Source: an uncultured Clostridia bacterium (lineage in GTDB: Bacteria > Bacillota > Clostridia > RGIG6154). Taken from it: DNA of 11,663 nt. The stretch spans positions 1-11,663 of the forward strand of contig CAKSHV010000019.1 in the NCBI GenBank assembly GCA_934457515.1, given 5' to 3'. Within the stretch, counting starts at the first letter, position 1. Each line of letters begins with the position of its first letter. Positions 5,563 through 11,663 of the stretch are shown here, piece after piece. Under the pieces are notes generated by a model, which made no database searches, was not told the DNA's origin, and saw only the letters and a list, made by a program, of their open reading frames with translations. A program made the position numbers and the translations under genes.

Positions 5563-6774
5563 ATGAGTTTAATAGTTAAAAAATTCGGCGGCAGTTCGGT
5601 TGCGGACGCAGCGCTTGTTATGAACGTGGCGCGCCGCGTGACCGACACATATAAAGAGGGAAACTCGGTTGTGGTTGTTGTTTCCGCGCAGGGCGACACC
5701 ACCGACGATTTAATCGAAAAAGCAAACGAGATTAACCCAAAGCATTCCAAGCGCGAAATGGATATGCTGCTGTCCACCGGCGAGCAGATTTCCATTGCGC
5801 TGCTTGCCATGGCAATTGAAAAATTAGGATTTCCGGTTGTTTCGCTGACCGGCTGGCAGCTGGGTATGAAAACAGACAGCAACTACGGTTCGGCAAGAAT
5901 TCAGAAAATCGATACCGAACGGATTAAAAAAGAACTTGACAAAAACAACATTGTGGTCGTTGCGGGATTCCAGGGCATTAACCGCTTCGGCGACATCACA
6001 ACTTTGGGCCGCGGCGGTTCGGACACATCTGCCGTTGCCATTGCGGCGGCGCTGCATGCGGACAAGTGCGAAATTTACACCGATGTGGACGGCGTGTACA
6101 CCGCAGATCCGCGAATTGTGCCGGATGCGAAAAAGTTAAACGAAATTACATATGATGAAATGTTGGAACTTGCTTCGCTCGGTGCGAACGTTTTGCACAA
6201 CCGTTCGGTTGAGCTTGCCAAAAAATACAGAGTGAATCTGGAAGTGAAATCCAGTTTTGAAAAAGTGCCGGGAACGGTGGTTAAGGAGGAAATTAAAGTG
6301 GAAAGAATGTTGGTCAGAGGCGTAACAAGAGATAACGATATTGCAAGAATCGCCATTATGGGCGTGAAAGACGAGCCGGGAATTGCTTTCCGCATTTTCT
6401 CACTGCTCAGCAAGCACAAAATTAATGTAGACATTATTCTGCAGTCTATCGGCAGAGACAATAAGAAAGATATTTCGTTCACCGTTTCGGAGGAAAGCGA
6501 AGACGAAGTTATGCAGATTATTAAAGACAATGCGGAAATGATCGGTGCGGAAAACGTAACCTGCTCCAACGAGTTTTCGAAAGTTTCCATCGTGGGCGCG
6601 GGCATGGTGAACAACCCCGGCGTTGCGGCAATGATGTTTGAGGCGCTTTTCGATGTGGGCGTGAACATTCACATGATTTCAACCTCCGAAAGCAAAATTT
6701 CGGTTCTGGTTAAAAAGGCAAATGCCGAAAAGGCGGTTCGTGCCATCCATGAAAAATTTGACTTCACAGAGTAA
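5563..6774 (+). CDS. lysC: Aspartate kinase with two ACT domains
   Basis: Catalyses ATP-dependent phosphorylation of L-aspartate, the entry step to lysine, threonine and methionine synthesis. The 403-residue length matches the monofunctional class typified by Bacillus LysC. The amino-acid kinase domain (1-240) has KFGGSS (7-12), the STGEQIS segment (71-77), TTLGRGGSDTSAVAIAAAL (146-164) and TDVDGVYTADPR (173-184). Two ACT domains follow: about 262-325 with the effector loop DEPGIAFRIFSLLSK, and about 340-400 with NNPGVAAMMFEAL. GGGAGG lies about 13 nt before the start. The gene lies 45 bp after hom, so one transcript would supply both enzymes of the homoserine branch. The symbol is for the family; which feedback isoform it is (Lys or Thr sensitive) is not visible. 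Confidence 0.95.
   Translation: MSLIVKKFGGSSVADAALVMNVARRVTDTYKEGNSVVVVVSAQGDTTDDLIEKANEINPKHSKREMDMLLSTGEQISIALLAMAIEKLGFPVVSLTGWQLGMKTDSNYGSARIQKIDTERIKKELDKNNIVVVAGFQGINRFGDITTLGRGGSDTSAVAIAAALHADKCEIYTDVDGVYTADPRIVPDAKKLNEITYDEMLELASLGANVLHNRSVELAKKYRVNLEVKSSFEKVPGTVVKEEIKVERMLVRGVTRDNDIARIAIMGVKDEPGIAFRIFSLLSKHKINVDIILQSIGRDNKKDISFTVSEESEDEVMQIIKDNAEMIGAENVTCSNEFSKVSIVGAGMVNNPGVAAMMFEALFDVGVNIHMISTSESKISVLVKKANAEKAVRAIHEKFDFTE
6284..6309 (+). promoter_or_regulatory. Possible internal start for an aspartate kinase beta subunit
   Basis: Inside the aspartate kinase gene, exactly between the kinase domain and the first ACT domain, AGGAGG (6284-6289) is followed after 8 nt by GTG (codon 246, 6298-6300), and the in-frame ATG is codon 249 (6307-6309). 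In Bacillus subtilis aspartokinase II and the Corynebacterium enzyme, a separate beta subunit of the two ACT domains is translated from an internal start at the equivalent place. The product here would be about 155-158 residues. The AAGGAGGAA also encodes the common KEE tripeptide, so chance is possible. Confidence 0.45.
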
Positions 6775-6786
6775 AAAACAAAATGC

Positions 6787-6813
6787 GCCGCGGTTTCCTT
6801 CCGAAGCTGCGGC
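6787..6813 (+). terminator. Hairpin after aspartate kinase, likely terminator
   Basis: An 11-bp stem (6787-6797 with 6803-6813), fully paired with two G-T pairs, closes a CTTCC loop 12 bp after the kinase stop codon. It is followed by AGTTGTTTAAC, and its TTGTTT can also pair with the upstream AAACAA. The T tract is weak, so termination may be partial. It marks the probable end of the hom-aspartate kinase unit. Confidence 0.6.
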
Positions 6814-6844
6814 AGTTGTTTAACAGGGCGGAGAACAGGCAGAA

Positions 6845-6866
6845 CACCCGCGTTTGGGTTCGGGTG
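6845..6866 (+). other. Second hairpin, just upstream of the P-type ATPase-like gene
   Basis: CACCCG (6845-6850) and CGGGTG (6861-6866) form a perfect 6-bp stem around a 10-nt loop. It lies directly before AGGGGGA, the ribosome binding site of the next gene. There is no T tract, so it is not a standard terminator. It may be an mRNA-end or translation-control structure, or may have no role. Confidence 0.3.
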
Positions 6867-6893
6867 CATAAGATATAGGGGGATTACAAAAGA

Positions 6894-9398
6894 ATGAAAA
6901 ATGAGTGGCAAACCTTATCCGCTCGGGAAATAGAAGAGTTGCTGGACACGAATACAGATCTCGGTATGAGCGAATCGCTTGCCGAGCAAAAGCGCGAGGC
7001 AGAGCACAAAAAGAAAAAAAGCGGCGCGGTCAGCCGTTTTTTGGCGCAGCTTGCCGATGTATACTCGGTTTTGATGATTGCAATTGCCGTTTTTCTCATT
7101 GCCTCGGGCAATGCGGCGGAGGGGTTAATTGCTTTGGCTGCGGTTTTGATGAAAGGCGTGTGCTTTTCGGTGCGCGCGGCAAAGCTTTGTGACTATGAAG
7201 AAAAACTCAAAATGCAGAAAATGCCGCGTATTACGGTTGTGCGCGAGGGAAAAGAATGGCTCATTCCTGTGTGCGATGCGGTTTCGGGCGATGTTGTGCG
7301 CCTAAACGGCGGCGACGAGGTGTATTTTCCCATGCGGATTGTTTCGGGCGATGGATTAATCACTCTGCCCGAAAATGCGCCCGCCGATTATGAAATTTCC
7401 GATGCGGACAAGAACCCAGAATTTGTTCTGCCCGCCATGCGCATTGCGTTCGGCGAGGGAAAAGGCGTTGTGATGGAAAACACCTATGTGCCGTCTGCCT
7501 CTCAAAAAACCGAAGAACGAAAAAAGTTTGAAAAAATAATCTATCTGGCAAGCGGTGCGGTGTTTGTTTTGTGCATGCTTTTAACTCTGCCCGGCATTAT
7601 AAGCGGCGGCGAGGTGATGGACTATCTGCTGCCCGCGTTGGGGCTGTTTTTGGTTGCCTGTCCGTTGGATATGCTCTCCGGCGACCGTCTTTCGGTTGCG
7701 GAGGGGCTGATTCGCTGCGAGAAATATGGCGTGATTCAGCCCGAGGCGCTGCGCACCTTAAGCGCGTCGGACACGCTTTTGGCGGATGAAACGGTTGCGA
7801 TTTGCCCCGAAAAGCTTGATTTGCGCGGCATTGTGACCGAGTACAGAGATTTTGATATGCAGCGCGCGGCATTCGGCAAAGACGCGCCGATTGTGAAAAT
7901 GATGCTTGAAATGGCATGCCTTGCATCGGACGCAAAGTGCGGCGAAGACGGTGTGTATAAAGGAAGCGCGTTTGACATGGCATGCGTTCGGTGCGCGTCC
8001 GATTTCGGTGTATTTAAGAAGATTTTAGATGAAAAACATGCGCTTCAGTTTGAAGAAAACAAGGGCACAAGGCGGACGGTTGGCGTTTTAATCCCGAACG
8101 GTGTGCGAGTCATTTCGATGGGCGAAACCGAAGAAATTTTAAACATGTGCGACGAGATTATGGTGGACGGCGCGCTTTTAAAGCTAAACGACGCGTATAA
8201 ATCCAAAATGCTTGAAAAGGCAAATGTGCTGACCGAGACGGGCATGTTGGTTCGCTCAGTTGCGTTCAGCGATAATGACGGGGACACGAAAGGCGAAAAA
8301 ACAAACCTGATTTTCTTAGGTGTGTTCGGCTGCACATGCCGCAAAAACGAAGAGGGCGCGGCACTTCTCGGCGCTTGCGGCTCAAAAGGCATAACTCCCG
8401 TTTTGTTAACTGCATTAAACCGTTTCCGCGCAATCGCCGCGGCGGAAGAGTATACATCTGATATAAAACTGATGACGGCGGAAGAATTCCGCTCGAAATC
8501 GGATGGCATTTTGGAAAAGGAAATTACGAAATATAACGTGTTCTGCGACATGCAGAATGAAGATAAAGCACGTGCGGCGCGCCTTTTGAAACAGGCGGGC
8601 AGGAAAACGCTGGTGCTTGCGGAAAAGCAGGAGGATATTTTGCTTGCCGAAAATGCATCTGCGGCGCTTGCGTGCGGTGAGGTATCGGAATCGGTCAAGG
8701 CGGTTTGCTGCGGGTTTGCACCCGATAAAGCGCGGATTCTGCGCCTGATTTCAGCGGTTCGGATTGCGTGTGCCAACGAGCAGAGCACGCTTAGGCAGGG
8801 CATTGCCGTAAAATTCGGCGTTTTGCTGTTTGGTCTGCTTTCGGTGCCGTTTATCACAAGCTTTCCGCTGTCGTTTACCCAGTTTTTGTGGATCGGCGCG
8901 GTGCTGTTGCCGCTGACATTCTTGTTTATTTGTAAAAACGCGGGGCGGCAAAGCCGAAATTTTGATTTTGCGGACAAGAAAACCTTGCTGTATAGTTTAG
9001 GATTCGGCGGGCTTTTGGGTCTTATATCCCTTTTAACCTACTTTTTCGGACGGTTTACCATTCCGTCGGCATCCGAGGCCGACGCGGCACTGTTTGCGGG
9101 AACGCTGACGTTTTGGTTCCTTTGCATCGGTGTGTTTGTGACGGGACTGCAGACTTTAAGTTCTAAAATTCTGCTGTCGGGCGCATTCCTTAAAAACAGG
9201 CGCGCGGCGCTTTACACCATAGCTGCTCTTGCGGCAACCCTTGTTATTGCGCTGATTCCGCCGGCGGCGGAACGGTTCGGGCTATACGCCATGCGGTTTA
9301 CAAAGGGCATTTGGCTGATTGTTTTCGTGCTTTTAACCATTTTGGCGGCAGACCTTGTGAAATTTATTGAATACATGAAAAAGGAAAAGAAAAAATGA
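6894..9398 (+). CDS. P-type ATPase-like membrane protein with degenerate catalytic motifs
   Basis: An intact 834-residue protein with the layout of a type-II (calcium-pump-like) P-type ATPase. It has an N-terminal cytoplasmic part, membrane segments near 53-71 and 74-97, an actuator domain (about 110-200), segments near 213-236 and 240-262, a P/N-domain region (about 285-620) and six C-terminal segments (about 635-822). Alignable flanks include WQTLSAREIEELL (5-17), QLADVYSVLMIAIAVFL (52-68) and QNEDKARAARLLKQAG (554-569). The signatures are changed: TGES is ADYE (164-167), PEGLP is PLDML (257-261), DKTGT is DETVA (298-302), KGAPE is MGETE (409-413), TGD is TAL (506-508), TGDGVND is AEKQED-like (576-581), and the M6 NxxTD is absent (668-672). 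D298, K558 and D581 remain. ATP-driven transport is therefore unlikely; a regulatory or structural membrane role is inferred. AGGGGGA precedes the start. Confidence 0.75.
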   Translation: MKNEWQTLSAREIEELLDTNTDLGMSESLAEQKREAEHKKKKSGAVSRFLAQLADVYSVLMIAIAVFLIASGNAAEGLIALAAVLMKGVCFSVRAAKLCDYEEKLKMQKMPRITVVREGKEWLIPVCDAVSGDVVRLNGGDEVYFPMRIVSGDGLITLPENAPADYEISDADKNPEFVLPAMRIAFGEGKGVVMENTYVPSASQKTEERKKFEKIIYLASGAVFVLCMLLTLPGIISGGEVMDYLLPALGLFLVACPLDMLSGDRLSVAEGLIRCEKYGVIQPEALRTLSASDTLLADETVAICPEKLDLRGIVTEYRDFDMQRAAFGKDAPIVKMMLEMACLASDAKCGEDGVYKGSAFDMACVRCASDFGVFKKILDEKHALQFEENKGTRRTVGVLIPNGVRVISMGETEEILNMCDEIMVDGALLKLNDAYKSKMLEKANVLTETGMLVRSVAFSDNDGDTKGEKTNLIFLGVFGCTCRKNEEGAALLGACGSKGITPVLLTALNRFRAIAAAEEYTSDIKLMTAEEFRSKSDGILEKEITKYNVFCDMQNEDKARAARLLKQAGRKTLVLAEKQEDILLAENASAALACGEVSESVKAVCCGFAPDKARILRLISAVRIACANEQSTLRQGIAVKFGVLLFGLLSVPFITSFPLSFTQFLWIGAVLLPLTFLFICKNAGRQSRNFDFADKKTLLYSLGFGGLLGLISLLTYFFGRFTIPSASEADAALFAGTLTFWFLCIGVFVTGLQTLSSKILLSGAFLKNRRAALYTIAALAATLVIALIPPAAERFGLYAMRFTKGIWLIVFVLLTILAADLVKFIEYMKKEKKK

Positions 9399-10201
9399 GA
9401 AGAAATGAGCAGCAAAAAGATAAGCGTGCGCGCTCTCCGCGCGCCGTTTCCGAACAGACGGATTTTGCGGAAAACAGCTTTATAACGGGCAGAAACCCGG
9501 TTATGGAAGCTTTAAAATCGGGCAGAACCATTGACAAGATATATGTTCAGAAAGGCGAGGGACAAGGCTCGATTGTAAAAATCCGCGCCATGGCGCAGGA
9601 TAAGAAAATCACCGTTGTGGAGGCGGACAGACGGAAATTAGACGAAATGAGCGGCGGCGCAAACCACCAGGGCGTTGCGGCGCTGATTCCGCCGGTGGAG
9701 TATGCCGAAGTGAAAGACATTTTAGACATTGCGGAGAAAAAAGGCGAAAAGCCGTTTATTGTCGTTTTGGACGAGGTGGAGGACCCGCACAATTTGGGGT
9801 CCATCATCCGCACGGCGAACGGTGCGGGTGTGCACGGCATTATTATCCCGAAGCACCGCAGTACCGGCATTACGGCGGCGGTTGCCAAGACCGCGGCGGG
9901 GGCGTGTTTTTATACGCCGGTGGCACGCGTTACGAACCTTGTGCGCACCATGCAGGAATTAAAGGAAAAAGGCGTTTGGTTTTACGGCGCGGATATGAAC
10001 GGCGAAAAAACGGTGTTTGAAACCGACTTTTCGGGCGGCGTCGGCATTGTTGTCGGCAACGAGGGAAAGGGCATCAGCCGTTTGGTAAAAGAAGAGTGCG
10101 ATTTTTTGGTAAACATTCCTATGCTGGGCGAAATCGAGTCGTTAAACGCGGCGGTTTCGGCAGGAATTTTTATGTATCAGGCAGCAAGTAAACGAAAATA
10201 A
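9395..10201 (+). CDS. rlmB: 23S rRNA (guanosine-2'-O-)-methyltransferase RlmB/TrmH family
   Basis: A SAM-dependent SPOUT methyltransferase of the TrmH/RlmB group, which modifies a ribose 2'-OH in 23S rRNA (G2251 in E. coli). A basic, probably disordered N-terminus of about 28 residues precedes the L30-like RNA-binding domain (ITGRNPVMEALKSGR, 30-44, to about 100). The knotted catalytic domain has all three family motifs: DEVEDPHNLGSIIRTA (126-141), IVVGNEGKGISRL (218-230) and IPMLGEIESLNAAVSAGI (241-258). The last has AAVSA where VSVAA is usual. At 268 residues it has a normal length. The start overlaps the preceding gene's stop by ATGA (9395-9398), so it is translationally coupled to the ATPase-like gene. 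The exact target nucleotide is inferred from the family only. Confidence 0.9.
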   Translation: MRRNEQQKDKRARSPRAVSEQTDFAENSFITGRNPVMEALKSGRTIDKIYVQKGEGQGSIVKIRAMAQDKKITVVEADRRKLDEMSGGANHQGVAALIPPVEYAEVKDILDIAEKKGEKPFIVVLDEVEDPHNLGSIIRTANGAGVHGIIIPKHRSTGITAAVAKTAAGACFYTPVARVTNLVRTMQELKEKGVWFYGADMNGEKTVFETDFSGGVGIVVGNEGKGISRLVKEECDFLVNIPMLGEIESLNAAVSAGIFMYQAASKRK

Positions 10202-10216
10202 AAGGAGAGATTAACT

Positions 10217-10486
10217 ATGAAAGCGGTTATAACGGTTGTCGGTGTGGACAAGGTGGGCATTATTGCAAAGGTAAGCAATCTGCTGGCAGAGAAAAATGTA
10301 AATATTTTAGACATTACGCAGACCATTATGGATAATTTGTTCACCATGATTATGTATACGAACATTGAAAAGATGAAAGGCGAATTTTCCGCTTTGGCAG
10401 ACGCTTTGGAGAAACTCGGCGAGGAGATGGGCGTTCAGATTTTAATCACCCACGAGGACATCTACCGTTCCATGCACAGAATTTAG
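10217..10486 (+). CDS. Small ACT-domain protein (UPF0237 family)
   Basis: An 89-residue protein that consists of a single ACT domain: beta strand KAVITVVGVDKVGIIAKVSN (2-21) with the Asp-Lys-Val-Gly-Ile effector-loop pattern, then NILDITQTIMDNLFTMIMY and a C-terminal helix and strand. Stand-alone ACT proteins of this size form the UPF0237 family and are presumed to bind a small ligand such as an amino acid; no function is established. AAAGGAGAG lies close upstream. It is 15 bp after rlmB, and the UPF0210 gene starts 12 bp after its stop, an adjacent pairing found widely in Firmicutes, for example Streptococcus pneumoniae SP0238-SP0239. Confidence 0.9.
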   Translation: MKAVITVVGVDKVGIIAKVSNLLAEKNVNILDITQTIMDNLFTMIMYTNIEKMKGEFSALADALEKLGEEMGVQILITHEDIYRSMHRI

Positions 10487-10498
10487 GAGGGCGCTTAA

Positions 10499-11663
10499 AT
10501 GATTAACTCATTTGAAATTTTAGAAACCATAAAAATGATTCAGCAGGAGAATCTGGATATCAGAACCATTACCATGGGCATATCGCTTTTGGACTGCGTT
10601 TCGGATTCAGTGGATAAAACCTGCGAAAAGATATATGATAAGATTGCACACAAAGCCGAGCATTTGGTAAAAACGGGCGATGATATCGGGCGCGAATACG
10701 GAATTCCGATTATCAACAAGCGCGTTTCGGTAACGCCCATAGCGCTTTTGGCAAACGGAAACAGCAGCGAGGACTATGTGAAATACGCTTTGGCGCTTGA
10801 AAAAGCGGCACAGACGGTCGGCATTAATTTCATCGGCGGCTTTTCGGCGCTGGTGCAGAAAGGTTTTACCGAAAAAGACAAATTGTTAATCGACGCAATT
10901 CCCGAAGCGCTGAAAAGAACCACAAAGGTGTGTTCCTCGGTAAACGTGGGCAGCACCAAGGCGGGCATTAATATGGACGCGGTTTACAAAATGGGCAAAA
11001 TTATAAAGGAAACGGCGGAAGTGACCAAAGACGACGGCAACATCGGCTGTGCAAAATTGGTTGTTTTCTGCAATGCGGTGGAGGATAATCCGTTTATGGC
11101 GGGCGCTTTTCACGGCGTGTCCGAGCCGGAATGCGTTATCAATGTCGGCGTTTCGGGCCCGGGCGTTGTGAAATGCGCGCTGGAAAAAGTGCCGAACGGC
11201 GACTTTATGGAGGTTGCCGAAACGGTGAAACGCACCGCGTTTAAAATTACGAGAGTGGGTCAGCTGGTTGCGGGCGAAGCGTCTAAACGCTTAAACGTGC
11301 CGTTCGGCATTGTGGATTTGTCCCTTGCACCGACCCCGGCGGTCGGCGACAGTGTGGCGCACATTTTAGAGGAAATGGGACTGGAGCGGTGCGGCACGCA
11401 CGGCACCACGGCGGCGCTTGCGCTGTTAAACGACGCGGTGAAGAAAGGCGGCGTTATGGCGTCGTCCTCGGTCGGCGGCCTGTCGGGTGCATTTATCCCG
11501 GTTTCGGAGGACGCGGGCATGATTCGCGCGGCGTCCGAGGGTGCACTGACCATTGAAAAATTAGAGGCAATGACCTGTGTCTGCTCCGTGGGACTGGACA
11601 TGATTGCCATCCCCGGCGACACCTCTGCCGAAACCGTTGCGGCAATTATTGCGGACGAGGCGG
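10499..11663 (+). CDS. UPF0210 (DUF711) family protein, C-terminus cut by window edge
   Basis: The first 388 codons of a protein whose family is about 450 residues long. There is no stop before the window ends, so the gene is truncated by the window and not by mutation. Family features include [10 protein letters not shown] (about 24-33), a [10 protein letters not shown] segment (about 75-84), [16 protein letters not shown] (108-123), the Gly-rich [14 protein letters not shown] region (about 214-227), [19 protein letters not shown] (268-286) and [12 protein letters not shown] (298-309). The SP0239 structure of this family has been grouped with the PFL-like glycyl-radical enzyme fold, but no reaction is known. 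AGGAGGGC lies just before the start. It probably works with the adjacent ACT protein, which would be its ligand sensor. Confidence 0.93.
   Translation, partial: MINSFEILETIKMIQQENLDIRTITMGISLLDCVSDSVDKTCEKIYDKIAHKAEHLVKTGDDIGREYGIPIINKRVSVTPIALLANGNSSEDYVKYALALEKAAQTVGINFIGGFSALVQKGFTEKDKLLIDAIPEALKRTTKVCSSVNVGSTKAGINMDAVYKMGKIIKETAEVTKDDGNIGCAKLVVFCNAVEDNPFMAGAFHGVSEPECVINVGVSGPGVVKCALEKVPNGDFMEVAETVKRTAFKITRVGQLVAGEASKRLNVPFGIVDLSLAPTPAVGDSVAHILEEMGLERCGTHGTTAALALLNDAVKKGGVMASSSVGGLSGAFIPVSEDAGMIRAASEGALTIEKLEAMTCVCSVGLDMIAIPGDTSAETVAAIIADEA

Noticed and set aside
6075-6668. 197-codon antisense frame in the aspartate kinase gene
   Set aside because: It is a shadow of a well-conserved gene, rich in Ser/Thr/Leu, with no supporting signals.
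8045-8977. 310-codon antisense open frame inside the ATPase-like gene
   Set aside because: It is the shadow of a GC-rich coding strand, has a serine/proline-rich composition with no recognisable domain, and has no ribosome binding site.

Overview
This looks like chromosomal DNA from a Gram-positive bacterium of the class Clostridia (Firmicutes), probably a gut or anaerobic lineage. The reasons are AGGAGG-type ribosome binding sites, sigma-A promoters with 17-base spacers, and a housekeeping gene set with mid-range GC. The order or genus cannot be fixed from this window. There are no tRNA or rRNA genes, IS elements or CRISPR arrays.

Layout. Positions 1-1524 hold a leftward operon: a flavin reductase-like flavoprotein, an AraC-family regulator overlapping it by 4 bp, and the start of a second AraC-like regulator cut by the window edge. 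A strong promoter (1657-1685) drives it, flanked by two copies of an inverted sequence, TTTTCAGGAAA. Positions about 1700-2040 are AT-rich and hold four DnaA-box-like sequences in one orientation, followed by an AT-rich near-palindrome. Positions 2034-2510 hold the remains of a rightward gene interrupted by two in-frame stops. A terminator at 2613-2638 closes the leftward murC gene (2646-4025).

murC and hom are divergently transcribed from two clear promoters in a 277-bp gap. hom (homoserine dehydrogenase) and an aspartate kinase gene form a rightward pair for the aspartate-family amino acids (Thr, Met, Lys). hom has a leader of about 140 nt with a terminator-like hairpin. The kinase gene carries a plausible internal start for a separate regulatory subunit, and a strong hairpin follows it.

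Next is the most unusual gene, 6894-9398. It is an intact 834-residue protein with the full architecture of a type-II (calcium-pump-like) P-type ATPase, but almost every catalytic and ion-binding signature is replaced: TGES, DKTGT, TGD, GDGxND, KGAPE, PEGLP and the M6 NxxTD. It looks like a pseudoenzyme kept under selection, and it is translationally coupled (4-bp overlap) to rlmB, an rRNA 2'-O-methyltransferase gene. The window ends with the conserved pair of a small ACT-domain protein (UPF0237) and a UPF0210/DUF711 protein, the latter truncated by the window edge.
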